64,000 nt of DNA from Lamellibrachia satsuma. Taxonomy: Eukaryota > Annelida > Polychaeta > Sabellida > Siboglinidae. Position numbers and translations under genes: made by a program. Below, in pieces: positions 1 through 20,459 of the stretch; within the stretch, counting starts at the first letter, position 1; each line of letters starts with the position of its first letter. The notes under the pieces are model-generated. The model was not told where the DNA came from. It was given only the letters and a program-made list of their open reading frames with translations, and did not search any database. The stretch spans positions 6,007,501 through 6,071,500 of the forward strand of contig BSQZ01000006.1 of NCBI GenBank assembly GCA_033239005.1, read 5' to 3'.

Positions 1-165
1 TGTTCTTCTTGGTTTCCCTTGGAACACGACGAAGCCTGGGACTTTCTGTCAACAACAAAGTTCATCCACCAGGCTACACTGACAGCAAAACGGTACCTCC
101 GAAATGGAGAAGGAACCCTTGAAGTCGTTGAGCACTTCTCATACCTAGGAAGTCACCTGTCATAA
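1..165 (+). mobile_element. LINE reverse-transcriptase fragment
   Basis: Frame fragments read EVVEHFSYLGSHLS (about 118-162) followed by a TAA stop. The 'FxYLGS' block is typical of the region after the catalytic YADD in non-LTR reverse transcriptases of the RTE/R4-like kind. A second fragment (GLSVNNK) lies upstream in another frame, so the piece is frameshifted. It is cut by the window start. It is a remnant, not a functional gene; the exact clade is uncertain. Confidence 0.55.
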
Positions 166-213
166 AAGGCGCCCATCGACAGACCCCATTTACAAAAGAA
201 TGTCGGACGATCT

Positions 214-1221
214 TCAGGTGAAAACACGAATCAAATTGGAGCGTGTTTTGCGGTAGAACTGTCGCACGTCGTCGCGGAACATGGCGCTCACGACACTGTA
301 TATGAAAGGGTTGACGATAGAATTTAGAATATACATACGCTGCAAGTCCATTGTGACAGACAACCCTACGTTAGCCAGCCAGGTGGGCAACCACGAAGCT
401 AGAAAAACGACAGTGATTATAAATAACAAGAAATATCCTTTGTATGACTTTGCGTGGTGTTCGTCTGTTTTCTTCACGTGTGATGCAGGCGCCATCGTTG
501 CTGTTCTTGGGCTGCAACTTGCACCAGTCGTCTTGATATAAGTTGACATTGTAACGACGCCCGTGGAAACTGTAGAAACGCCAGGGATTTGGCAGTGTGC
601 TGTGCTTGCAACTCCCACACGTCTGCGATTACGTCTTGCGTTCTTCAACAGTGTTGCCGCCATCATTGCATAGCAAAAAATCATGACACTGACGTTCGAC
701 GCGGTAATAAACAATACAAACAATTCAAATACCATAATGTAGAGAAGCAGTCTCGCCACAGTCAAAACTGTGACGCAAAACGTGGCCGTTAAAGTGATGA
801 TAATTAGTGCTATCTTCGCACGCCGTGCACGCAGACTAAATGTGTGTGGACGCGTGACTGCCAGGAGACGCTCGATCGACACAAACGCCAGAAGCATGAC
901 CGAGAACGTGATTGTCATGTGTCCAGCACATACGACGATCTGCACCATGAGATAGCTCAGTGTGACGCTCGTCAGAATGACTCCACAAACACAGACCGTC
1001 AAGTCGGCGACGGACAACGCAAACATATAGACTCTGGTAGACGTCTTCATCTGTCGAGCATACACCGCAATCACGAGCACGTTTCCTGGTATGCCTATCA
1101 TACACAAGAGAAAAGCAGCTAAACTTCGAATATGCACCACATTTCTTGCGTAATGCTTCGCCATTTCAACGCTGCTATTCGAAGCATTCTGTTGCCAACT
1201 GGATAAGTTGAGGTATTCCAT
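214..1221 (-). CDS. Class A (rhodopsin-family) G protein-coupled receptor, single exon
   Basis: Predicted 335-aa seven-transmembrane receptor of the plasma membrane. The ATG at 1219-1221 is the first in frame; a TTG lies six codons earlier. The N-terminus has three N-glycosylation sequons (NLS, NAS, NSS). TM1 has GNVLV (46-50), TM2 has LSVADL (69-74), and Cys98 is in the position of the conserved TM3 disulfide cysteine. An ERL triplet (117-119) replaces DRY, TM6 has SWLP (276-279) and TM7 has NPFIY (304-308). Loop 3 (191-258) is long, basic and Ser/Thr-rich. Oddly, TM4 (about 136-158) runs almost straight into TM5 (160-190), so extracellular loop 2 and its cysteine are nearly absent. TM5 has Asn in place of the usual Pro. 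The ligand cannot be inferred. The reading frame is intact, so it may be a real divergent receptor, but a decaying duplicate is possible. Confidence 0.8.
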   Translation of the reverse strand: MEYLNLSSWQQNASNSSVEMAKHYARNVVHIRSLAAFLLCMIGIPGNVLVIAVYARQMKTSTRVYMFALSVADLTVCVCGVILTSVTLSYLMVQIVVCAGHMTITFSVMLLAFVSIERLLAVTRPHTFSLRARRAKIALIIITLTATFCVTVLTVARLLLYIMVFELFVLFITASNVSVMIFCYAMMAATLLKNARRNRRRVGVASTAHCQIPGVSTVSTGVVTMSTYIKTTGASCSPRTATMAPASHVKKTDEHHAKSYKGYFLLFIITVVFLASWLPTWLANVGLSVTMDLQRMYILNSIVNPFIYSVVSAMFRDDVRQFYRKTRSNLIRVFT

Positions 1222-2540
1222 GTAGACGGGTGTTTGCAACTAAACAACAGCAAACCAGGAAAGGTCAAATCAGACGTGGAACCGTTTCAGTTTCCCAACT
1301 GTATAGATCAAAATGATGGTATACAGTTATGGAATCTCGCAGTGGTTCAACATGTTGTTTTCATTTATACAGTTCTATTGCTAGCTTCTGCTCTTTCAGT
1401 CCACAGTACCAGACACTATGTTGCGCTATAACTGAGTAGTCCTACTGCATGACGTCTTGTACTCAGGATCAGTCTAATGTGACAAAGGTCAACAGTCCTT
1501 GGCTAAACTTGAATTAAGATGTTGATGGAGAATTTGAAGCGTTTATATAAGAAAGTATACACCGCTTCCAAGCATCGTCCGTGCGACTGTCTTCTTGTAA
1601 CATTACACAGACGTTTCCGTTGTCGATAGGCTTACTTTCTTAGTCGCAGTCCGAATGAAAGTTTCGCATAGAACGTGACGAAACTGAGCAAGACTTGCGA
1701 TAGAAGCGTGATGACAATACAACGTTTATGTCGACGTCAGTCACAACACACTTTACTCCAGTGAACAACCGTGATCACACTTAAAAGCTCGACGAAAAGC
1801 CAACAGGTATGTCGCTGTCAATTCCGACGTTCTAATTAAAAACCCATCAGCACAGCTGAACATAAGTAGAACGAGCTGCATTAACGTAATGCATAGTGTG
1901 CTGGTGATATGGTGACTGGTTCATATAGTCCGTGACCGAATTTCCAAAATAAGCCTAGGAAATAGGTTTCGTCAACACCCACTACACTGTTGGTTTTCAC
2001 TACGGGCTCCTCGGGGGTGTCTTTGGAACATTTCTAGCCTTGATGTACAACTGAATTGTGGTATCTGGAAAATTATGGGGTACACTGTCAGCTATTGGAC
2101 TATATTATAGTCATTTACGCTATTTATCAAAATATCACAATGTAAAAAAGCGCCATAAAACAACAAAGAACAAGATAGTTTGGCCACTTAGTCAGGATGC
2201 AACCAAATCAACCACCTGCAAGAGCATGCAACATGTGGGTCGAGTGTGGCGATGGTGTTACACAGTCTGAAACACTAAGAAAATACAACCTTATACCCGC
2301 CCAGGCCTCCCATCTTGCTGTTGATTCCTGTTGAACGCACGGTACTTTTCCTTGTAACGTCTCTTGGCAACAGTGGATGGATAAAGTAAAGTAATGTGCA
2401 CACGTCTATCTCCCCCCCCCCCGGATAGCTTCCCTCCAAGGGGAAGATACCCTGAGATATCTTCCCCCACCCATGATATGTTACCCCCTTCCAATACGTC
2501 CACAAAAGTATAAAAAATATTACATTAAGTGTCTACAGCC
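1222..2540. other. Intergenic, no feature recognised
   Basis: Between the GPCR start and the minisatellite I see no coding similarity, splice structure or RNA gene. Short open frames here are unsupported. A C-run near 2411-2421 is the only simple repeat. Confidence 0.5.
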
Positions 2541-2549
2541 CATAGACAG

Positions 2550-2845
2550 TGTTGTCTGCTGCCGAGGTCCAAGAGGCGGTGTTGTCTGCTGCTGTGGTCC
2601 AGGAGGCGGTGTTGTCTGCTGCTGTGGTCCAGGAGGCGGTGTTGTCTGCTGCGGTGGTCCAGGAGGCGGTGTTATCTTCTGCTGTGGTCCAGGAGGCGGT
2701 TTTGTATGCTGCTGTGGTCCAAGAGGCGGTGTTGTCTGCTGCGGTGGTCCAGGAGGCGGTGTTCCAGGAGGCGGTGTTGTCTGCTGCTGTGGTCCAGAAG
2801 GCGGTGTTGTAGGCTGCGGTGGTCCAGGAGGCGGCGGTTCACTTT
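2550..2845. repeat. 30-bp G+T-rich minisatellite
   Basis: About nine to ten imperfect copies of a 30-bp unit (GTTGTCTGCTGCTGTGGTCC plus AGGAGGCGGT), with one shortened copy near 2761. Because the unit is a multiple of three, all frames stay open; the minus strand reads as Pro/Gln/Thr repeats (PPPGPQQQTT) in frame with the Tigger-like tail at 2850-3088. Confidence 0.9.
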
Positions 2846-2849
2846 CACC

Positions 2850-3088
2850 CGGTGCAGGTTGATCCGTCGCTACAGCTGCAAGAAATTCATCTTCACCAAA
2901 GACATCTTTGTTGAAGGGGAACACGCCACTTACTCGGAATCCCAAATGAATGTTTGCTGACACGAACGCTTTGGGATAGGCAACCCTGGCGATAGCAGCG
3001 ATGTTATCAATCGTGATTGGTTTGCCAGGGTGGTTCCGCATCCATTCGTTGCATGCTGAGTTGTAAAATCGTTTGGAAGGCCATTGAT
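2850..3088 (-). mobile_element. Tigger/pogo-type DDE transposase C-terminal remnant
   Basis: The minus strand encodes NPGKPITI-like sequence (seen as HPGKPITIDNIAAIA), then FVSANIHLGFRVSGVFPFNK. This is the conserved C-terminal end of the DDE domain in pogo/Tigger transposases ('GFRxSGIxPFN'). Only this tail is present: the frame begins inside the domain at about 3088 where a LINE abuts it, and it continues into the minisatellite. It is a 5'-truncated transposase fossil. I do not see a complete terminal inverted repeat. Confidence 0.7.
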
Positions 3089-3099
3089 TACACTTAATA

Positions 3100-3765
3100 T
3101 TTCATATATCAAGGGTAATCAAATTCTTGGTTTGGTTATAAAAAATATAACATATAAGGAAAAAGAGTTAATTATACCTCTGTATAAAGCAATGGTTAGG
3201 TCTCGTTTAGAGTACTGTACACAAGCATGGAGACGGTATGGCGATGGTCTCAGACCATATTGTAAGAATTAAGGACATATAGATACGTTTTGATCGAATA
3301 CAGAGGAGAGCAACTAAAATGATTCCAGAAATGAGAGACCTTAGTTATGAAGAATGCCTAAAAGAATGTGGTTGAACAACCCCAGAAACTAGGAGGTTAA
3401 GATGATATCAAATTGACGCTCTTATGATATTTAATGGGTATGAAAATATTGATAGAAATAATTTGTTCTCACTCAAGAAAGACGGTATAACTAGAGGACA
3501 CGAGGTAACATTGGTAAAAGGTAAGTGTAGATAGGATATCGATCAAGATCGTACTCGTGTTCACGGAGGACAATGCATGAATGGAACATAATTGTTTACA
3601 TGTTGTGTAAATGCTAGCAACGTGAATATGTTTAAAAGCAAAGTTGACACATTTCTCAGGAGGGCAGGTTACACATGGGTGAATAATGTTGGACTCTCGA
3701 TAAGCCAATGGTTTCCTTGTCCACTTGCCATCTGGGCCTTTGCCTTGGATGGCAATCTGTTCAAT
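3100..3765 (+). mobile_element. CR1-like LINE, 3' part, degenerate
   Basis: Plus-strand fragments IIPLYKAMVRSRLEYCTQAW (about 3172-3231), then remnants of 'RRATKMIPEMRDLSYE', 'RGHEVTLVK' and 'VNMFKSKVDTFLRRAGYTW' (to 3681). These are the conserved thumb and C-terminal blocks of the CR1/L2-group reverse transcriptase also seen at 40.4, 52.1 and 54.1 kb. Frames are broken by several indels and stops. The shared 3' tail ('...GATAAGCCAATGG', then a 'CCATCTGGGCCTTTG' block) follows the last coding block. Confidence 0.8.
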
Positions 3766-3989
3766 CTGTTCAATGTTATTCAGCTCCCTCTACACAAGGA
3801 CCAGTGCTGCTGTTGGCGCTCATTTCCATAGTCTAATTCGATTGTCGTATTCAGTTTGCATCAGCATGTACTCAAGTTGTGCAATTAGATGCACAATTCA
3901 CTGATCCAAAGTGTGTACTGTGAAATCCGATCGCACACCACTTGTGAATGAGAAAGCGAACATAACAATTATAACAATAACATGCAGTT

Positions 3990-4860
3990 ATCTCCCATTT
4001 TAGAATTTACATCCAAGTTCTCGATCGTGTCCTGTGTGTTAATTGGCATTTACATTTCCCAAAATTGAATAACATATGTAATTGTTCAGACCATTTAACT
4101 AATTTGTATTTATCGTTTTTTTAATGTTGTTTATCACCAACAGTTTAACCCGGGGGGGGGGGTACTCCCTATACTGAAGTATACATGTATGTGCCGCTCA
4201 AATGCCCCTGTTTTTGGCCATTTTTCTCTCTCTGTCCGAAGAAAATTTTTTTATTTTCTCTCTTTATGCCCCAATTAAACCTGATAATTCTCTCTTTCAT
4301 CGAAGAGGAAATTTCCCAATGAAAACGTTCCGCCCGGGCTTACCTTACATAGATATTAGATCAATTGTTCAATAATTCTCTCTTGATGACCATACATTTC
4401 TTGATTTCTCTCTCTCTCTCCATGTGCTCCACGGGGCTCTGGCAGCACACCCCTACGTACCGCTTTGGTATGGCATTACCCCCCGGGAGTTTCTAAACAC
4501 TTTCGTGTCATCCACACATTTCAGTACGTTGTTTGTTACGTTATCATCCAAGTTATATTAAGAATAACAAATTAAGGGTCTAATACTGATCCTTATGGTA
4601 CCCCACTCAAAACTGATTTCCAGGTTGAAACCTCCACAGCTTTCTGAAAATCTAAGTAGATATAATATCTACTGGTGATCCCTCGTTCATCCACTTAATT
4701 ACATGTAGTGATTTCTTCCAAAAAAACATAACATATATTTGTCAAGCACGACCTCGCTTTTAGGAATCCATGTTCAGATGGATTTAATAATTTATGCCTA
4801 ACAAGAAAGTCCACCATATGGTCTTTAATTAATCTTTTTAATAATGATGTTTGCTTCTTC
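3990..4860 (-). mobile_element. CR1-like LINE fragment, interrupted by a MITE
   Basis: This is co-linear on the minus strand with the reverse-transcriptase region of the copy at 54.0-56.5 kb. Shared blocks lie at 4001-4110 (KCKCLHTGH-type block), 4493-4530 (DDTKVF block) and 4540-4860 (conserved RT blocks). It is interrupted at 4149-4487 by a CCCGGG-ended element. It lies in opposite orientation to the CR1 piece at 3100-3765. Confidence 0.75.
4149..4487. mobile_element. MITE with CCCGGGGGG terminal inverted repeats
   Basis: The left end is CCCGGG plus a G-run, then TACTCCC. The right end, read on the other strand, is CCCGGGGGGTAATGCC. It is about 340 bp, noncoding and rich in CTCTCTCTT. It splits a CR1 sequence that is continuous at 54.83 kb, which shows it is an insertion. 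TTAA precedes the left end, but I do not see a matching TTAA on the right, so the superfamily is unresolved. Confidence 0.7.
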
Positions 4861-5426
4861 CCATTCACATTGGTAAACTAATACAGTAGTTTAAATTATA
4901 TGTTGAATGTCCTGCAACTATATATTGCACCAAACAGCTTAAATGGCGAGCGTATTTCGGCCCTACAGACAAACCGCCACGTGCTTTTTGGTATATTAAT
5001 GATGTCAAATCGCAACCCCGAACAGCTACATTAATTGTTGATTGGCGATGCCCATTGCCACTGTAATCAATCCCACCTGGCGTATCGTCTCGGTCCTCTC
5101 GATACGCCCCCATTTCCACACGCTCTTGCGTGTGTATATATAATTCTTTTACACAAATGTGCTCAAATGTGTGGATTATTTGATTGCATTTACTACTATG
5201 GTTGCTGAGCTAATTTCATCTGTTACCGCTTCTATGAACACAGGGCACGCCTAAACAAGAATGACATGATTACACCTCTTCGCAGTGGGGGTAGCGTTGT
5301 TGAATGTAATAGCCGTGATTGTTGTAATGGCGAATCCGTCCTAACACGTCTTATCAGCCGACCTGCCTCAGCATTCCATAGTACTCGTGGCGCCGGCGGA
5401 GTTGCGAGCGACCAGCAGTAGTAGCG
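4861..5426. promoter_or_regulatory. macroH2A upstream region
   Basis: This noncoding stretch precedes the macroH2A ATG. From about 5280 it is richer in CpG and G+C than its surroundings (CGGCCG, GCGCCGG, GCGAGCGACC motifs near 5355-5410), consistent with a TATA-less housekeeping promoter and 5' UTR. The transcription start cannot be placed from sequence alone. Confidence 0.45.
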
Positions 5427-15431
<10,005 letters not shown>

Positions 15432-17512
15432 GACCCCCGCTCCTGGTCATGTCTGACCTTCCAAGTTGGCACAAACAAATAGCAGGAGATCCTCCCCCCA
15501 CATGGTGGGAGATTTTTTTCAAGGTTAATTAATTTTTTTGGTGGTGCCACCTACCAAATGTTTTTACCTGATTTATGGAACAGCTCTGAACTGTTTCTAC
15601 ATCTGGCCCTCTCACTAAAAACATTAACATTTGCAAGTGAAGCACTTTCCAGGTTATTTTATACCACGGCTCATAAAATTACAATGTAAATAAACTTGAT
15701 CAAGCCAACAAATCAGAAAAAATTGCAAAATCAAATACGACAAAAGCGGAAGATTTTTTTTAATAACGTGATTGGGAAGATATTTGAAAAATTACCAAAA
15801 AGCAGATCTTTTGTCATACTGGGATACTTGGAAGGTCTGTGGCCTTCCATGTAAGAGACTGACTTTCAGGTACTGGTGTAGATGCATTGCTGCCATTAGA
15901 TTTGGATTAGCCAATGTAGTCGCACTACTGTGAAATCATGTTGTCATATATCTGTACAAAAAACATTTGCAGAGTTCAACAAAGGGTCAGGTGGTTTAGA
16001 GTTTGGGTTATGTAGCTTGGAGTTTGGACATGCTACTCTCGTGGGAATGTGGTTTTAGTTTGGTAGACTCTGGAGATATGGTATACTAAAGTAGTTTTTC
16101 ATGTTTTCAGAACTTTCAGGATTTTTGTTTAATCTTGATGTGCTCGCAAAGAACTGGGTGTATTCGGTGGTTTGTCACAGCCTTGAGGAAATCACTGTTT
16201 CTTTGGATTCCTCCCTGCATGGCAATATTAGTCAGCAGAATATCATAGTGGCTATGTGTTTTCGAGGCACATTCATCAAAAATGTGGCGCAATCAAATTC
16301 TGGCGTTCAGGAACATGAAATCCTCAATCATAACTGCCAATTCTCACTGTTACTAACTATCATGTCTCAGTCTGTGCACTCCTGGTTGGCAATTCTCAAT
16401 CTTCCCACTTCTGAATGTCAAATCTCAGTTGTCACAAATCTTCCTCCCTTTGTTCATCCTGTCGATAATTTAAAAATAGCTTCTTTAATGTTTTTGTAAA
16501 CCAAAAGCTCACTGGTTTCTCCAGAACAGAACAGAATCATTTCAAAAACATATATGCTCTGGACTATGTCTTGCCGCAAAATGTACGAGACAAAATACGT
16601 GGTTGTTACAAGTAAATAGCTTGAGTCGTTCATTGAGTGTAGCTTTATGCTAGTTTTTACATACAACGTTGTTAACTTGGGCTTAGATAATCGTGAAGTT
16701 GGTCTAGCGAGGTTCTCCTGATCTTTCCAACTTTGAGTTAAATGAAGTTATGCTATAGCTGTAAATGTTTACTCTAGAATGGTGGGGGAAATCTTGCAAT
16801 GGTTGTGCTAGGGGTGCATATGTTAGATGCGTGTGTTAGGTATATACGTGTTACCTACATTTTTGTTATTGTTGTAGTGTGAGTTTGTTTCTTGTGAGTG
16901 TTGATTTGTTAATAATAATGGCGAGTGTCTTTCTTATATATTGACATTGATGTAGACTAATTAAATGGTGTATTAATTTTGCATTTGAATCAACCAGAGA
17001 TGTTTTCAAAGGGATATCTCACATTGGGGGAGTTTGTAATATAAACGATAGCAAATATCAAAACTTATGTGCCATTCACAATTGTCAACCTTTTCATTTT
17101 AGTACACTTTAACTTAACTTTTGTAAATGTAGGTCTTGTCAGATATGACAGGTTGGTCATGTAAAATGGCTAACTTCTTAACAATTATGTTATTTCACGG
17201 TTAAGTTCAGCCAAAGTTGCTCATTACTAACTCAAACTGTAGAGTTTGTAGCCATTTTGTGATATGTTTAGGGTTGTTAAATATGGTTTATAGTATAACA
17301 GTTATGGCTTTGTTATATTTTCTGAATTGTTACAAGATACTAATAGTGTACAGTATTATACAGTACTACTATAATACATGGAATGTACTAGAATATATAC
17401 ACAAATATGTCGGTATGCTGCAAGTTAGTTGACTGAACTAATATATTATACTTGTACACTGCAGCTACCTTGTTGATTTTCATTGCAAAAGCATGATGTT
17501 AATGTTTGTTCC
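15432..17512 (+). other. macroH2A 3' UTR and intergenic sequence
   Basis: Sequence after the macroH2A stop. A canonical AATAAA lies at 15689-15694, about 260 bp past the stop, and is the best polyadenylation candidate. Beyond it I see AT-rich sequence with no convincing gene. An open frame at 16101-16499 has no recognisable domain and is not called. Confidence 0.5.
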
Positions 17513-17964
17513 TTTGTAAGTGGACCACGATTTATCACTAAAATACCCATTTGAGTTGTTTTGGTGTCTGCCTCGTGTATGTTATTCATGTGTTGGTAGT
17601 TGTTCCAGAGGAGGCTACGTATATGCCCAGGATATGATAGTTGGTCCAGAAATTTCTTTAGGTGAGGCCAGACCACTACATTACATATGACCCACTGTCC
17701 AATTATTAAGGATCGGGTCAGAACACCGTTCGTGGTCGTGGTCCACTTTGTAAGTGGACCACGATTTATCACTAAAATACCCATTTGAGTTGTTTTGGTG
17801 TCTGCCTCGTGTATGTTATTCATGTGTTGGTAGTTGTTCCAGAGGAGGCTACGTATATGCCCAGGATATGATAGTTGGTCCAGAAATTTCTTTAGGTGAG
17901 GCCAGACCACTACATTACATATGACCCACTGTCCAATTATTAAGGATCGGGTCAGAACACCGTT
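17513..17964. repeat. Perfect 234-bp-period tandem duplication with open frame
   Basis: 17513-17730 and 17747-17964 read as identical 218-bp copies (period 234). On the minus strand they form one open frame (17446-17979, 177 aa from an ATG) in which a 78-aa unit (LTRSLIIGQWVICNVVVWPH...) is repeated. I do not recognise the protein. The junction contains a perfect hairpin, GTGGTCCACTT / AAGTGGACCAC. Absence of divergence means a very recent duplication or an assembly artefact. Confidence 0.8.
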
Positions 17965-18167
17965 ACCATCCATTACCATTGGGGCAGAGCGCTAAACAGT
18001 TTCAATTCCTGGAACAACTATTCTTCAGGGTGGGAGGCAGAACAATGCATTTTCTTTCAACTCCACGAATACTACATAATGTGCAATTCTCCATATCCCA
18101 AGGGGTACAGCATGCTCCAAAGACAAGCACAGTGGAACCTCGCTGTTACGGTAACCCACAATATTAG

Positions 18168-18240
18168 TGGGACTTACTGCTATGGAAATAATTTGGCACT
18201 ATCCTAGGGTGAACATAATGGCGATGTAGCTGTAGCTGTG
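18168..18240. repeat. Short palindromic repeat fragment
   Basis: The segment around 'GGCGATGTAGCTGTAGCTG' read in reverse resembles the block at 29519-29590 inside the hAT-like MITE (CAGCTACCTCGCCATTACGG ... CCCAAATTATTT). It is a small piece of a shared repeat. Confidence 0.35.
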
Positions 18241-18611
18241 TCACTGAGGTGATCACGTAGACAGGTTCGATTAGTATTCTTTTCGTGTCGCTATTCTTTT
18301 CTCCATCACTGCAGCACACAGGCTCTAGCACAGGAGTTGTACACTGCCAAGACGTCTGGTCTGCATGGCTCTGGTAGGAGAGAGCAGTCAAGCAGATGTT
18401 GCATTGTTTGGGGATCCTCTCACAGTCACATTCAGTATTCTCTGTAGCACCCAACACCAGTCCTGAGACACTGCCAGGTTGGCTGGGTTATGAATATTGT
18501 ATACAGTATTGTGTATACATCAGGCACAGTCTTGAGTATCACATTAGGTAGAAGTGTGACACATACACCGAGTACAGTATTTAGGACAGTAGTAAGACAA
18601 CACGTAACAGT

Positions 18612-19441
18612 TGTAAGTACAATAGTATGTGGGGTGTAGTGGCACGCTGGACTGTCAGTCAAGTACAATGTGGGGTGTAGTGGCATGCTGGACTGTCAGT
18701 CAAGTACAATGTGGGGTGTAGTGGCACGCTGGACTGTCAGTCAAGTACAATGTGGGGTGTAGTGGCACGCTGGACTGTCAGTCAAGTACAATGTGGGGTG
18801 TAGTGGCACGCTGGACTGTCAGTCAAGTACAATGTGGGGTGTAGTGGCACACTGGACTGTCAATCAAGTACAATGTGGGGTGTAGTGGCACACTGGACTT
18901 TCAATCAAGTACAATGTGAGGTGTAGTGGCACGCTGGACTATCAATCAAGTACAGTGTGGGGTGTAGTGGCACACTGGACTTTCAATCAAGTACAATGTG
19001 GGGTGTAGTGGCATGCTGGACTGTCAATCATGTACAATGTGGGGTGTAGTTGCACATTGGACTGTCAATCAAGTACAATGTGGGGTGTAGTGGCACGCTG
19101 GACTGTCAATCAAGTACAATGTGGGGTGTAGTAGCACGCTGGACTGTCAATCAAGTACAATGTGGGGTGTAGTGGCACGCTGGACTGTCAATCAAGTACA
19201 ATGTGGGGTGTAGTAGCATGCTGGACTGTCAATCAAGTACAATGTGGGGTGTAGTGGCACGCTGGACTGTCAATCAAGTACAATGTGGGGTGTAGTAGCA
19301 CGCTGGACTGTCAATCAAGTACAATATGGGGTGTAGTAGCATGCTGGACTGTCAATCAAGTACAATATGGGGTGCAGTAGCATGCTGGACTGTCAATCAA
19401 GTACAATGTGGGGTGCAGTAGCACGCTGGACTGTCAATCAA
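18612..19441. repeat. 41-bp minisatellite, about 20 copies
   Basis: Head-to-tail 41-bp units starting GTACAATGTGGGGTGTAGTG and continuing GCACGCTGGACTGTCAATCA. Unit starts are spaced 41 bp (for example 18663 and 18704). Variants cluster: 'GTCAGTCAAG' units are at the left and 'GTCAATCAAG' at the right, as expected from local unequal exchange. There are no unique spacers, so this is not a CRISPR array. Confidence 0.95.
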
Positions 19442-20451
19442 GAGGAACACGGTTTGAGTCCACTTGTAGCCGTTTCGAAACTTGGGCAATTTCGTTCACC
19501 CCACTTTGCCTGTCTTTCAGAAGAGACTAAGAGACTGTTTGAGTTTAGTGTCTAATATAAAAGTGATTGTTTGGTGGTATGTGGAAGACACAAGGGAATG
19601 TCATCATCAATTTATAGTTTATTACTATAACAATACATCAGCAAGATGCAGTCAATATGTTTTCTTGGTACAATCAAGTCATTCAACATAATTAAAATCA
19701 TGAATGACTGGGGTGGTTCCTACAGTTCGAGCCAGCATATCATGTGGTGAAATCATCTTTTTTATCAGAATTGCAGAAATTAAGAATATCTCGCAGAATA
19801 TGATGCTATTGAGTAAAGATTTAATTCAGATACGACAATAAATTATTGAAAAAGCATGTCTCCGTGTTTTACATACATCACCAGTTGTCTTTGACATACA
19901 CTGACCAACATGATGCAAACACAAATAACCAGTGTACAACCAACCAGCACTGGAAGCAGCAGTGAACAAATATACGTTCCATACATACACAGTGTTACAC
20001 ACATATACGCAGCTAATTCACACAAACCACTGATACAATGGAATGTATCAATAAACAATAACTTTTTCTACTAAAGTGACCGTGACAAATAAATGTAGTG
20101 ATTTATTTTCGATCAACTCTAAGATAGTATTCTCACGTACGACTGCATGTCCATGAAACATATCCCTATGTCGCTTGACAGACATCAAACAAACAGAACT
20201 TGTGGCTTCTCATTTTCAATAACACATTTCCATCAACTTACCACATACCAGGTTCTAGGTGAGATGGTATGTTGTGTATAAATTTTATGAAACAACTTGT
20301 TGGCATGCTGGGTAGTTCGAAACCCACAACAACACTGAGACACGCTGCGACTCGATGAAAATATGTTGTATGTGACCAGCTGTTTCTTGAGAAGGTGGTA
20401 ATAGTTCACTTAGAGGATGCCAATGATGTGCATACCCCATTACCATGGACA
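19442..20451. other. Intergenic, no feature recognised
   Basis: AT-rich sequence between the minisatellite and the hAT-type MITE. No gene, splice pattern or repeat family is recognised. Confidence 0.4.
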
Positions 20452-20459
20452 CAATCCAC

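Noticed and set aside
836..1122. Plus-strand and alternative minus-strand frames overlapping the GPCR
   Set aside because: They are shadows of the receptor gene; only the minus frame at 214-1221 shows the seven-helix motif order.
16101..16499. 132-aa open frame downstream of macroH2A
   Set aside because: No domain, no splice context and ordinary AT-rich composition; more likely 3' UTR or intergenic sequence.
18612..19441. Regular repeats that could suggest a CRISPR array
   Set aside because: The whole 41-bp unit is repeated head to tail with no unique spacers, and the genome is eukaryotic.
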